Shown here one piece after another: positions 34,959 to 46,999 of a DNA stretch of 64,000 nucleotides. The number at the start of each line of letters is the position of its first letter. Position 1 is the first letter of the stretch. The position numbers were made by a program, and so were the translations under genes. The DNA is from Zingiber officinale (taxonomy: Eukaryota; Streptophyta; Magnoliopsida; Zingiberales; Zingiberaceae), in NCBI RefSeq assembly GCF_018446385.1, contig NC_056004.1, positions 26,108,492 through 26,172,491 on the forward strand, written 5' to 3'. The notes under the pieces are model-generated. The model did no database searches. It was not told the origin of the DNA and worked only from the letters and a program-made list of their open reading frames with translations.

Positions 34959-35811
34959 GATAAATAAATTAAATAACTATTTTAGTAAATTTGCAACTAC
35001 ATAATCATTTTTTGTAGTTAAATTGTAATTTTGCTCAAACTAGGAACGGTCTGATGTAAAAGTAAAGTTTTAACCACATAACACATTATCGATATCAGGC
35101 TCTACGTGGGCCTGATATCATAGATATCAGGCCCACGTTGGGCCTGATCTCATAGATATCAAGCCACTTTTGAAGCAGATACTTCTTGTAAACTAGGACC
35201 ACCACTGACTAAACCCTAGCCAAACTTAACTATCAACGTCAAAAACTAACATGAATTAAATCGATTAAGTCTTCTATTACATAATAATTCAGGTATTATT
35301 GAATATTATTCCCCACACAACCAAAATTAACCATAAAACCACTTTTTGCTGCCACCCTTCACAGACAAATGGTGTACTTTTTATTTACCTTCACTACCCT
35401 ATTTTACAGTAAAAAAATCCATACATACATGTCTAAATCTTTAAATGTGTGCTTCTACTCATTTCCCTCTTGCAAGAAGTTTGTCCTTCTCGGCTGACTT
35501 TCTTAACTTAATTTGTCCTTGGTCTCTTCTAGCAACTCTTACGCAATTATGCCATAAACCTAACTGGTCTATTGCAATCGCCAACCACCACGAGCAGTAA
35601 TGGCAAGCGCAGGGTTCATATTTTTTTTATTTTTTTTTCTTTCAAGTTTATAATACCACACAGAGGGACGAAGGGAGAGAGACGGTGAGAAGACGTGTAT
35701 CCGAACCACAAATTATTTTTCTATTCTACTTTCGGCTTGGATGCTTGGAAAAATGTGTTTGAAAAAGGCGGTTGTCAGGTTAGCCAGAGGGGTAATCTGG
35801 GGATTGATTTT
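34959..35811. other. mudrA upstream region
   Basis: Non-coding. At 35090-35165 it carries three more GGGCCTGATATC/GATATCAGGCCC motifs. A T-rich run lies near 35620. Presumably it holds the transposase promoter. Confidence 0.5.
35085..35165. repeat. GGGCCTGATATC motif cluster near the right MULE end
   Basis: Three inverted copies ('gatatcaggccc', 'gggcctgatatc', 'gggcctgatctc') in 80 bp, separated from the main arrays by the mudrA gene. Confidence 0.85.
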
Positions 35812-35899
35812 GGTAAAATCTATTTTTTGATAAATATAAAATTATGATGTATTTTTTGGTAAATATATTAATCGTAGTACGTATTTTGATAAATTGCCG
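35812..35899 (-). repeat. MULE right terminal inverted repeat
   Basis: The reverse complement aligns with 22221-22310 at roughly 75-80% and repeats the same 'ttta(t/c)caaaa' subunits. Confidence 0.85.
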
Positions 35900-35908
35900 T
35901 AGTAATTT

Positions 35909-37330
35909 CCTGACAATGTCTGCTACGGCAGGACCATTTGTCTGGCCATGGGACGACACTACCGGGAGCATTTAATAGGAAACATTGCATCGAAATCAAT
36001 GATGTTGCTTTCTGACTAGAAAAAAAAAATCAACGATCCTGCTAGCTCGAGTAGTTCAAGTCATCGATGATAGTACAACAATTCAAGAGAACGCGGTGAG
36101 AAATGTGGGGGTGCTGAAGCCCACAACCCTGAATTTTGGACACAGATCTGGAATTGAAGTGCAGCTTAGCTGAACAGTTCAACTGTTCAAAGGTCAAGGT
36201 TAGTACAAGAGGATATGATGGATATGCAAGCAGATTATGGTGTCAGTGATTTGTGAGCTTTGAGGATTTCGTTTGGCCTACCTACAGGAGACAGATCATG
36301 AAGCATAATAAAGAAGGTACGGCTGGTGATTTGTTCACGCATGGATGCATCCATCCATTCGAAAGTTGCAGCTTAATTGGTTCCAAGCTTCGTGACCATG
36401 GACCACGGTGAAGCAAACAGATTATATAAATTTATTGTACAGTGCTTGTTCTAGTGCTCTAGCACAATATAATTGATATGAATTGATTCTAAAATATGTG
36501 GGAGCTCCAATGAGTTTCTTTGATGCTACATGTAGTCGCTTTTAGCTGCTATTTCAGAGTGGCTGAGGAAATTTAGGCAGAAAGATGTGCAATTTATGCG
36601 CATCTACCTTAAGCATTCTGGCATTAAGCTTCAGGTCTCCCTATGAATTTCTTTACGCTAAAAGTATACCATATGCAGCAGGTTTATATTTAACTTTCGA
36701 TGTTATTGTGCTCCTTGCCAGAGATTGAGCCATATATTGGCATGGCTCTGTATCTCAACATTGCACTTGTATACAAAGACGTTTTGGGTGGCACGCAGGA
36801 AGTGCAACGATAGTTAATTAGACATGGAACGACAAAGATCACCAAAGCATGATGTTGGAGTTTTTCTTTGAGATGTTATTCGTGTCTTAATATAAACTAA
36901 TAATTTGACTTTTTTATAATTCTTAATTGACTGTCTTTATGTTCTCATATAGACCATGGTGGCAAATATGCATGACTAGTAAAAAAAAAAAATGGTGAAT
37001 CTCTAGATGTTTGATTTACTTCATAAATGTTTAAAATACTGAAAGATACTAAGATCACAGTGTATACATAATCTGTCCATTTAAATTTATTTGAAGTGTG
37101 GTTTAACCTAAGTACTCTGTACGACTTAAATTTAGTCCGTAAATTATCTGAAAGGGTCGAGGGAGATCACACCGCAAATAAAAGTTCTAATCAAAATGTA
37201 AGCTTCATGTTCACCTTTTAAAAAAAAACGAATAGTTTCAAATAGTTTTATTTTATGTTTTTGTAGACACATTTAGTTGATCTCGAAATTCACCAACAGA
37301 ACTTCCAATGATGTCTTCGCAATAACAGCA
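35909..37330. other. Intergenic, no gene seen
   Basis: No reading frame of coding character. The 36060-36420 stretch is less AT-rich and could be transcribed, but nothing supports a specific RNA. Confidence 0.5.
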
Positions 37331-37349
37331 TAGCCAGTTAGAACATATG

Positions 37350-37546
37350 GTGGTAAAAAAAGATGAATATGCTCACCCTCAGCGCCTCCGCCAACCCATC
37401 CCAGGGCCAACACGGATGACTATTAGCCTTTGGAATAGTGACTAACATATAAGGAAAGTATTTACCTCAGCTTTGCTAAGATTCGAATCCCAAACCTCAT
37501 GGTGGCAACACCTCATGTGCTAGCCACTAGACCCATCCGAGAGGAC
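37350..37546 (-). mobile_element. tRNA-derived SINE (Au-like), full length
   Basis: Reverse orientation copy of the SINE at 19752: it begins (on +) 'ggtggtaaaa', has 'ccagggccaacacgg' and the B box complement 'gattcgaatccc', and ends near the A box complement 'gctagccactagaccc'. Imperfect 19-bp target duplications (16 of 19 matching) are at 37331-37349 and 37547-37565. Confidence 0.88.
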
Positions 37547-37594
37547 TAGCTAGTCAGAACACATGCACCCATGTAAAATTGTATTACATAACTT

Positions 37595-37706
37595 CCGTGA
37601 CAAATGTATTATTCCAAGGATTAGTAGCTATCTGTGATTTACTTTCTCCGTATTAACACTGAAACGAATTGACGGGATGCTAAGACAAGCACAGTCACCT
37701 TTTGCC
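37595..37706 (+). mobile_element. 5'-truncated SINE copy
   Basis: The last ~112 bp of the same SINE family ('gtgatttactttctccgt…ccttttgcc') are flanked by a perfect 12-bp duplication 'attacataactt' (37583-37594, 37707-37718). It inserted about 50 bp from the full-length copy. Confidence 0.88.
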
Positions 37707-37939
37707 ATTACATAACTTAGTTGATCCATGAGATTGGATCCTTAGCTTTAGTTGCTTGGAAAGTTACATTGAAGACGTGTGTAGTCTCAACTCGATTGCT
37801 CAAATGTACAAGTAAACTCAAATTTTTTGGAGAGCAATTGGGAAACAATAATAATAAATAAATAAAAGGAATGCCTGATGCCGTAGTAGTGCAAGCCATC
37901 ATCTATACAAACACATGATCTATATTTTTTATGTACATC

Positions 37940-39346
37940 TTATGTTCGGCGATGCTTTTCATTGCTAGTGGCAAGTAGGATCTCAGCAATCTCCTCTAGT
38001 CTCTCCAATCCTTGTTTCTCCTGACTCTTCGGGATTGTCTCCTCTTTCTTCTTCATGGATATGTTCTCCTCTTTCTTCTTCATGGATATGTTCTCCTCTT
38101 TCTTCTTCTTGATGGATATGTTCTCCTCTCTCTTCTTCTTGGTAGATGTCTCCTCTGTTTTGTTAGTGAATGACCAACGGCTCCTTGACGATACACTTTT
38201 ATTTGCCTTCAAAAGTAAATCAATAAATTGTCTTAAATTGCAACATAAATTGGTATTTTACATGCTCAGACGTCGAACAATCAAGTACCTCAGTGCTGCT
38301 TGATGCCTTAGAAACGACATAGCGAAGAACTTCCATAAACAAAATCGGCCCTTTCTCAGTGAAGTTCTTGAGATAGTAGATGAGTACCCGTCCAAATTTG
38401 AGCCTCAGGTTTCTGAACCTCTCTTCAATATCAGGCTCATACTGCATCAACAATGGCCGCATGAATGTATCATACACAGCATCAGCTCCCTGTAACCAAT
38501 AGCCAATAGCCGTTTCAAGTTATGTCGTTACTTTAAGGTCAGTAGATCAATTCTCTCATCAAGTTGCGTTTACCTCTGTTTTCGGATGCCATAAATAGAC
38601 CAAGAATGCGAGTTTGGTTTGGTTGTACATTGGAAACCTGAACTGGTCGAGTTAGGGTATGTGCTAGGCAAAAGTGTTATAACGAAGGAAGAAAAAATTA
38701 AGGGATGTTTAGTATTTACATTGGAAGAAGAAAATCTCCAAGCATCTCGATCACAGTCAGTATCGCCACAATGATCCTGCAAAGTGTTTTAATGAGTTTA
38801 TTTGGAGTAATTAATTCAAGAAATTCAATGGCTAATCATGCAGATGAAGATTAGGTTAAAGTTAGCAAACCTAATCCATAGTAGATAAGCTAAAAACTAA
38901 CTAACTTCCTTTTACCAAACCAGTGTGCTTTTGCTACTTTCTTCTTACTTTTTTCTTTTCAATTTGAAAAAAAAAAATGACACGCTATCTCAAAACATGA
39001 ACTACTAGAACAAGCAACAATTGAACACAATTCTACAAGCTTTGTTCTCCAAATTGATCAATTCTTTCCTGATTATTTCCTAAAATGGAAACTAAAAACT
39101 TCCAAAATATACCGACATACTTACCAGTACTTGCACCAGAATTGAAGCTGCCTGGTGTGGCCTGGATGTTGCTCTAGCATATTGAAGCAATCAAAAGCAG
39201 GGTAAGCATATCCAAACAAGATCCTGCCATTGTTTGAGTTTCATTCAGATCAAAAACACAAAATTAAATGAAACAAGAATTGGCTTTTAAATTTAATAAA
39301 AAAAATCGACTTACACGAGGAGTCTGGTTAAGTTCTCGATCAACAT
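37940..39346 (-). CDS. HVA22-like protein (TB2/DP1/HVA22 family)
   Basis: Membrane-shaping ER protein of the HVA22/DP1/Yop1 family; several plant members respond to ABA and stress. Six exons join in frame: 39346-39315, 39223-39125, 38776-38720, 38637-38574, 38489-38289, 38206-37940; 239 aa. Conserved order: 'GYAYPAFDCF', 'LQFWCKYW' with the following hydrophobic hairpin 'IIVAILTVIEMLGDF', 'FPMYNQTKLAFLVYLWHPKT', and 'YDTFMRPLL'. A reticulon-like membrane hairpin is expected. The last exon is a lysine-rich tail with a tandem 'KKKEENISMK' repeat. Start chosen because 'MLIENLTRLL' directly precedes the family's first helix. The frame is open further upstream to an ATG at 39538, which I take as leader. 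Confidence 0.93.
38040..38145 (-). repeat. In-frame ~30-bp coding repeat in HVA22 tail
   Basis: Four copies of 'atggatatgttctcctcttt' style units (on +) encode the repeated Lys/Glu tail. Units differ by multiples of three bases, which keeps the frame. Confidence 0.85.
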
Positions 39347-41089
39347 CTTCAAACTCCAAAGAAACCTCTGATATCGGAGTAAAAGCGTAAAAGTAAGATC
39401 AAACATGCAAGAATTGAAGAAGGGAATGAAAATCAAGTCTCTGATGCGCACCTTGCAATGCCTCGGGAACCGGTGGCAGCTTTGCTCTGGTCGAAGAATG
39501 GAAGAGAGAGGAAAGATGAACTCGAATGAAGAAGCCAAACGAATTCCAGCAATTTATACTTATGATCGCCTCCTATTTTGAAGTAAACTACGCGTCGGAG
39601 AAATACCTTGTTGTTCCATTTTTGGGTTGACTTCTCGGGGAAGAGAAGAAAGCGCAGCCAGTTGCTTTCACGGGACTCCTCGAGAACAAATTTTATTTGT
39701 CTAAAAGACCCTTTTATCCCTTAATTATTAACCTTTTACTAAAATGATAATGAAACTAAGAAATTTGTATTTAGCTCCTTGGAATTTCATTGCTTTTTGG
39801 TATTCGGCCTTCCAAAGCTTTGCTGTAATGTCTTTAATACGGATTATGCTAAACGATTGTTCCATCAGTAAGTGAAAAAAATTAATGACACTGTTCTGGT
39901 CGATTCTTCAATTTTACTTGGACTCATTTGTAACAGTTTGTTAGCTTTAGAAGAAATCTTGTAAATTAAAGGGCACTGCTGTACTTACACCTTTCTTCTG
40001 TCGTAACAAATAAGTTGGATGTGATCCAGCTCTAGATTTTGACCGAGATTTATGGCGTTCCAATCCCTTTATACCGAGTTGACCAGATCAAGTCAGATCA
40101 AGCGTTTGACCACCCTGTTTAGCTCAACTTGAGAACCAAGGAATCACGAAGCAAGAAAGAGAAGTGTTGTTGAGTTGGACAAGTAACTAAGACTTGAAGC
40201 TTCCAACTCGTTGCTCTTTATTTCCACGTATTGTTTTAGTCATGCAAACTAGCCTTCATAGAGTCGGATTTGTTTATATCAAGAACAAGGGTAGTAAGAT
40301 CTGACGACTGACATGCAAGATAAGGCTTTAGAGGTTGACGCAACATACTAAGTAAATTTGATTACTACTAGGGCTTAATGATCTTATCATGCTACCAAAG
40401 GGCCAATTAATTTGTCACAAGACAAAAAAAAGACTATGAATAAAATTATATTTAATTCAATACGCAAGCCTCTGGAGCCTAACTGTTGTAGATCGCGACA
40501 ATTTTTTCCTTTATAATTCTGCAATTTTTTTTTCCTTTTTTTATGAAATGGCTGAAATTTAAACTCAGCCCAAGTGGCCCACGATACAAGTGAATGTCTG
40601 GTGGACTCGGTAGAGAATCGATTGGGTTCTATGTTTTGCCTTATCAAAGTCTGAGTTTTGTAACCTGAGTTTTGCCTTTAATTTTCAACGCACGTGGCAA
40701 AAAGTGATTCATTCACTCCTAGCACTCTTGTCAATTTATTCCTAGATCAATATGGAGGAGATAAATCACGAATAACTACTAACCATTAGTACAAGTGACC
40801 GAGACTTGAAGAAGAACATGCTGGAAAACGTCAAGTTTCGATTCCAAAATTTCATATGATAAAAACAACTCCATGCCTTAACTACCCACTGCCCCTAGGG
40901 GACAAAACATACCACCTTTAATTTTCAAAGCATGCACCTTAAGATTGACTTCCTTAATCTTGTGGAAGTGTTTTGAGTCATTGACATCCAATATAAATGT
41001 CTAGGTATCAAAAGAGTTTTTCCTTGAGATCTTTCCTTTTTTTCTTTACAATCTTAGGCATGTTAATTTGGCACTTGGTTATCCATAAA
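39347..41089. other. HVA22 upstream region and intergenic sequence
   Basis: 39347-39600 probably holds the HVA22 leader and promoter. Beyond that no gene or repeat ends are recognised. Confidence 0.5.
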
Positions 41090-42830
41090 TAGGAGTACGG
41101 GAGATATAAACAAAAAAAAAATTATAAAATAATTAAAGTGAAAGAAAGTAAAATAAGATGTCGTATCCAAATAAAATGTATTAAAGATGAATGTAATATG
41201 ATGGATACTAGTAATGATGGAGAATTAAAAGAACGATGAAAGAGATATTTTCACCAACTTTTTAATGAAGTTTAGATGACCAATTTAACTTACTTAATTT
41301 ATGAGTATAGAAATTTAAAGTTTTATCATAGAATTCAAAATTCAGAAGTAAAACAAATTTTAAATTGGATACATAATTGAAAAAAATCATTGGATTAGAT
41401 GATAGAGGTATAAAAATATCTAGGAAAATAAGGTATTAAATAACTTATAAAATTATTAAATATGATATTGAAAATGAAAAAAATATTTGATTAATGGAGA
41501 ATAAGTACTCTAATTCTCTTAGATAAGAATAATGGAGACATACAAAATTGTGCAAATTATAGAAGTATTAAACTAATGAGTTATAATGTAAAATTTTGGA
41601 AAAGAGTAATAGAAAAAAATTAAGAAAACCATGATAATAGAAATTCAATTTGGATCCATGCTTAGAAGGTCGAAAATAGAAGGTATACATCTTCTTAGAC
41701 AACTAATTAAAAAATATCGGGAGAAAAAATAAGATCTACACATGATATTCATTAATTTAGAAAAAGCTTATGATAGAGTCTCAAGAGAAATTATATAGAT
41801 AATTCTAAAAAAAAGGTGTTAGTATAACATATATTGAACTAATTAAAAATATGTATAAGTATGTAACGACCAGAGTGAAAACTTTAGGGGAAGTAATTGA
41901 AACATTTCTAATAAAGATAGGGCTACATCAAGGATCAACTCTAAGTCCTTATCTTTTTACACTAACTATGAATGAAGTCACTGCACATATTCAAGACACA
42001 GTACCATGATACATGTTATTTACAGATAATATTCTTTTAGTAGATTAAACACATGAAAGAGTAAATATTAAACTAGAATCTTGGCAGAAAATACTAGAAG
42101 GGAATGATTTTAACTTAATAGAATAAAGACAGAATATATGAAATTTAGGTTTAGCAATATTAGACGTAATGAGATAATTATTAAGATAGGAGATGACGAG
42201 TTATCTTGAACTGTAAGCTTTAAATATTTAGAATCATTTTATAAAATGATGGAGGGATTGAGAGATATGTCTTACATAAAATACAAGTAGAATGGTTGAA
42301 ATGGAGGAGAACGTCGGGTGTTTTATGTGATCGTAAAGTACCTTTAAAACTTAAAGGAAAGTTCTACGTAACTGTAGTTAGACCTGCTATGTTATATGGA
42401 GTTGAATGTTGAACTATGACTCGAGCACATGAGTAGAAGATGAGTTGCAGAGATGAGGATGTTAAGATGAATGTGTGGACATACGAGAATAAATAGAATG
42501 CGAAATGAGAGATTAGAGAGAAAATCAGAGTTGTATCTATTAAGAAAAAACTCTAAGAGACACGTTTAACATTGTACGGATATGTACTTAGACAACCAAT
42601 AAATATTTCAGTTATGTGATGTGAAACTATGATAAACACGCACATCAAACGAAGAAAAGGAAGACCAAAAAAACTTGGTTAGCAATAATAAAATAAGATA
42701 AAATTTTTTTAAGTATAGATGATAATATAGTAAGGGATGAAGCTCAATGGCGTAAAAGAATCCATATACTCAACCCCACCTAATGGAATAAGACTTGGTT
42801 ATTGTTGTTTTATATATTTTTGTTCAGTGG
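41090..42830 (+). pseudogene. Decayed RTE-type LINE reverse transcriptase
   Basis: Shifting-frame translation gives hallmarks of plant RTE LINEs: 'KRYFHQLFNE' near 41250; 'IHLLRQLIKKYREKK' near 41690; 'FINLEKAYDRVSRE' near 41750; 'LHQGSTLSPYLFTLTMNE' near 41930; and 'MLFTDNILLVD' where FADD is expected, near 42015. The C-terminal part extends to a 3' end 'taagacttggttattgttgt' near 42790, the RTE-type tail. Dozens of stops show it is long dead. The 5' endonuclease part is missing. Confidence 0.85.
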
Positions 42831-42840
42831 ATATTGCAAG

Positions 42841-43885
42841 TGTTAGGATTAAAAGGAATTTATATATCTCCACAATGACATAATATTATCCACTTTGGGC
42901 CCAAGCTCTCAAGTTTTTGTTTTTGGGATTTACCTAAAAGGTCTCATACCAATTGAGATATCTTTCCCTTATAAGAGCATCCACATCAATTTTCCTATTA
43001 CTATATCTAAAATTTAGGGTAAATGACCCACTTTATTAAATTTAGATAATCACTTTTTACTACACATTACATCAAATATCCTAAAATTTCCATCATCCTT
43101 AATTTTTATTATTATTTTCTTCTCTTTCTTCTATTTTTTATTATTATATTTATGGAATGAGTAGAAGGAGAGAGATGGAAAACATTGAGTGGAAGGAGAG
43201 AGATTAAAAAGAAATATTATTTTATTTTTAGGGTAGAGGTTTCATTCCCTAAATTTAGAGAATGGATAGGGTAACTGATGCAGAGGGATTTTAGTTACCT
43301 TATCCAAAATTTAGGGTAAAATCTTTGGATAGGGTTGCTGATGTGGATGCTCTAAATCTATGATCTTTCCCATATATTTTTAATATGGGATTTTATTTGC
43401 AAGCTTGCAACCCAACAATCCTCCCCTCAAATGAAGGACCACAGGCTTCCCACGTCCGATTCTCGACCCACCAAATCTTCTTGCCCCTTGGTCCACCCGA
43501 CCTACTAGGGCTTCCTTGCCTAGTTGCAACTAGGACTTCCTACCTAGTGTATGGTCCTTTTGATTCGGACATGGGAGCTCCCACTTCCTTTTTGAGATCA
43601 ATATTTGACTCACATTGTTCAATTATACCATAGCTCTTGTGCATAATTGACGATTAGACCTTCTGGCAGTACGGGCTCTTATACCAATTATTATGACCAA
43701 AAGAAATTTATATATCTCTATAATGATATGATATTGTCTACTTTGGGTCTAAGCCCTCATAGTTTTATTTTTTGGATTTTACCCAAAAGGTCTCATACCA
43801 ATGGAAATATCTTTCTTTTATAAATCTATGACCTTTCCCATGTATTTTTAATATGGGACTTTGTTTGAAAGCTTGCAACTCAACA
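42841..43885 (-). mobile_element. TRIM (terminal-repeat retrotransposon in miniature)
   Basis: Two LTRs of ~196 bp (42841-43417 including a MITE, and 43689-43885) flank a ~270-bp interior without coding. In minus orientation a primer site ('ttggtataagagcc', complement of 43674-43687) abuts the 5' LTR. A purine tract (complement of 'tcctcccctc', 43419-43428) abuts the 3' LTR. Target duplication gcaag/gtaag (42836-42840, 43886-43890) has one mismatch. It must have moved with another element's enzymes. Confidence 0.88.
42975..43352. mobile_element. Tourist-like MITE inside the TRIM LTR
   Basis: 378 bp with terminal inverted repeats 'gagcatccacatcaa' and 'gctgatgtggatgctc' and a TAA target duplication (42972-42974, 43353-43355), the PIF/Harbinger pattern. 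The other TRIM LTR lacks it, so it inserted after the TRIM. Confidence 0.92.
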
Positions 43886-43889
43886 GTAA

Positions 43890-44806
43890 GTACCGAGTAG
43901 TTTAATGTCGATCAACCGAGTTAAGTTAGGTCTTATGTGTATTTGATACATTGTGTCTAAGTATGCAAAAACTTAGGAATAAAAGAAGTTGAGTAGAAGA
44001 TGCAGTAAGCAAGAAGGATGACACGGGAAGGGAGTTGACAAGTTTGGTGAATCCGAGGGATGAGGTGTTGCGAAAGAATACATCGGTGAAGCGAGAAGGA
44101 CGCGCGTGACCCATCTGAGGGACGAGAAGACAGGGAGGAAGTGTGCTCAAGGAAAAGGGCAGAGTTGGGTTCGAGTGAGCTCAATTCTGGACAGCTGGAC
44201 CATCACATAAGCGAGTGGAGTCAAAAAAAATAGTCAACTCAAAAGTTGATCATTCGAGGCACCTTAGTTGATTGGAGGTGCCTTGAATGAACAGTAGCAA
44301 GCGCTTCATCTAAGGCCCCTCTGATCAGCTGAAGGCACCTTCGATGTCAAAGAAATGTTGCGGCATGGATTAGAGCAGGAATCCACGTCAGTAGAACTGA
44401 GGCGCCTTCGATTAATTGAGGCGTCTCCAAGCCACCAACTGAGGTGCCTTCGATGAATCGAGGCGCCTCCAAGTTGCCAGATCAGAAAACTGAAAGTTGC
44501 GATAAGGATAAGTCTTATCCAATTGGAGGTACCTTCAAGTGATCTGAAGCGCCTCTAAAACCACGTCAATTGGTCACGTGTGACCAAAATGCTATAAATA
44601 GAGCCCTAAAACTAGGAGTTAAAAACACACATGTTCTTAATCTTTTGCATTCACAGTTCTTGTACTCGTCTTGCCTCCTTATTTTATTTTTATGATATTT
44701 ATTTTTAATTAATTGTGTGTCATTTCTAAGCTAGAAGAAAGAGAAATAGTAATTTTATTTGCAGGTTGTCTATTCACCCCCTCTTACTAGTTTACCTGAT
44801 CCAACA
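43890..44806 (+). repeat. 5' LTR of the pol-less element
   Basis: Contains a GAGGCGCC-type motif array (44240-44580), 'gctataaatag' at ~44590 and the end 'gatccaaca'. Confidence 0.8.
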
Positions 44807-45119
44807 AGTGGCATCAGAGCTCAACTACTTTAGAAGGACTAACCACCAACTAAAGCAATAAAAGATTGTCAGATCAAGCATTAACCCACTGAAGTTCGAG
44901 AGTGAGTTCATGCTTTGAAAGCACCGGATGGAGGTATTCTTCAAAACTGACTTTGATATTATCCTAACAATTAAATATGATTTTGAAGCACCTAGGAATG
45001 AGAACGGAAAAGAAAAAGAAGAGCACCAATGGAACAAAAAGTAGCATAACTTTGTGGCAAACGGTAAGACAGAGTTCCATTGTGGCAAATGGTAAGGCAA
45101 AGTTCTATCTGTTAAGCAT

Positions 45120-45810
45120 TCTATTACATCAAGAAGTCAACTAGATCGATGTCTATGACTTCACCAAAGAACTCTGGGAGAAGCTCCTGGAGTTTCATGA
45201 AGGAACTTTGGAGGCAAAACTTACAAGACGAGACATGCTCCAAAATCGACTAACCAATCTATGGATGAAAGAGGGAGAAAAGGTGGCTCAACTGCACACA
45301 CAAATCAAGGAATTTATCAGCAAACTCAATAACCTCGGAGAACGGTAACAAATCAAGATTTCCTAATGTATATTCTAAATGCATTTCCCAGAATACCGGA
45401 ATGAACGTCAATAGTAGACTCATATTATATCTCCAAGGAACTCGAGATAAGTACTTTAGAAATTTTATTTTCAACTCTAGAACTTCACAAATCTCGGTGT
45501 ACAAAACTTGAAAAAGAAAAAGAGCCGAAATAGAATCTAGTGTTCAAAGTCAAAAATCTCGAACCAAATTTAGAGTTATCCCTCGACAAAGATGAAAAAA
45601 AACTTACATGGAACTAACAAATTTAATGATACACAAGCTAAGAAGCTTCTATGAGGTAGAAGTGAGGTGCTACAATTTCGATGAAGAAGGGCATATCAAG
45701 GACAACTACCCAAATTAAAGATACAGGCAAAGGCAAGAGCAAACAACCAAAGAAAATCAAAACAGAAGAACTTACAAGCAACATAGAGTGACTCATCTTC
45801 AAAAGAGTTC
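45120..45810 (+). pseudogene. gag remnant of the pol-less element
   Basis: Translation gives the UBN2/copia gag pattern 'LWEKLLEFHEGTLEAKL' near 45170 and 'VAQLHTQIKEFISKLNNLG' near 45285. It then degrades past 45345. A zinc-knuckle remnant 'CYNFDEEGHIKDN' near 45670 has lost part of its Cys/His set. Frame breaks make it non-functional. Confidence 0.75.
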
Positions 45811-45899
45811 GAGATCGAAAAATACACTGGACTAGTACTAACGGCCAACTATCTAAGAAAGCTCTTCGAAAGAAAGCAACGATGAAGAAAGAGCATCCA

Positions 45900-46990
45900 T
45901 CTACAAGTCTGACATGATAGTAAGGTACATAACCTTCTCTCTGGTCAACTTTATGAAGTTATTAAAATGCTAAGTCTAGAAGAAAGTTTCTTGAAATAAG
46001 AAAAGAAAATTTAATTGTAGAAACAAAATTAGAAAATGCATGTTTAGAATTAGAAAAGATTGAAAATGAAAATAAAAAAATTAAAAGATCAAATAAAATT
46101 ATTGAAAAAGAATTATACATGCTCAAATTATTTTTTTTTTTACAAATTCTAACTTTTAGAGATTATGGAGGACTAAAATGATATTTGAAAAAATCACAAT
46201 GACCAAATTAAAAAAATAATGAAAATTGATTTTTCATGAAAATATTTGATAAATCTAGTAAATAGAAATTTATTTTGGATTGCTAAGCCTATTCTAACCT
46301 ATTAGATTTTTATTTGCTAGAAATTTAGTATTTACTTAGAAATAATTTTTTGCAAGTATTCTGTCCGATTTTAATTCATTTTAAAAAAATTTGTGATAGA
46401 TAAAAATGTTATATTTTAGTATAAATAGTAATTTTTTTACCATTATTTAATTTTTTATGAATTTTTTACCGGAAAATAAATTTTAAAAATTTTGGAAATT
46501 AATTTTTCAAAACTTTGATTTTTTTTTAGAGAACCAATATTTTGACTATTTAGAAAAATTAGAAAGTTATTTTAATATTAAAATATATATTTAAATATTT
46601 ATTTTATAGAATACCTATTTCTATATAGAAAAATATTTTGTCACTAAAAAGAAAAATAGACTTCTCATGAATTTTTTTTTATCAAATTGTTTATGTTTTA
46701 TATTGACAAAAATTTTTAAAATTTTTTTTAAAGGATAAAAATATTTTTCAATTTTTTTTAGAAAATATAGTTTTTTATCCTAAAAATTAGTTTATTTGAA
46801 AATTAATTTTTCAAAAAAATATTCAGACTTGTATGCTATATGTACAACCCCTATCCTTTCCGTTTATTCACTTATTTTTTGATATAATCAAAGGGGAAAT
46901 TATGAGGGTTAGGGGGAAATTAATTGCAAAATTTTACTTGTACTTAATTGTAAAATTTAAGTATTTTAAAATTATTTACATGTTTGTTTA
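45900..46990. other. Very AT-rich interior block
   Basis: Long A and T runs with no coding sequence. I see nothing else in it. Confidence 0.6.
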
Positions 46991-46999
46991 TCCTAACTT

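Larger units (their letters stand above)
22221..35899. mobile_element. 13.7-kb ULP1-carrying Mutator-like element (Kaonashi-type MULE)
   Basis: Left end 'TGGTAATTTATCAAAA' (22221) and right end (reverse complement 'CGGCAATTTATCAAAA', to 35899) start terminal inverted repeats similar over ~88 bp. They are flanked by a perfect 9-bp duplication TAGTAATTT (22212-22220, 35900-35908), the length made by MULE transposases. Cargo: two ULP1-like genes on +, a mudrA gene on -, and two inverted arrays of 350-380-bp repeats. Known KI-MULEs pair mudrA with a ULP1 gene; two diverged ULP1 modules plus inverted arrays is an uncommon arrangement as far as I know. All three genes have few but definite lesions, so it is probably immobile yet not ancient. 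Confidence 0.9.

Noticed and set aside
36060..36420. Long non-coding RNA in the less AT-rich stretch
   Set aside because: No promoter, splice pattern or structure supports it from sequence alone.
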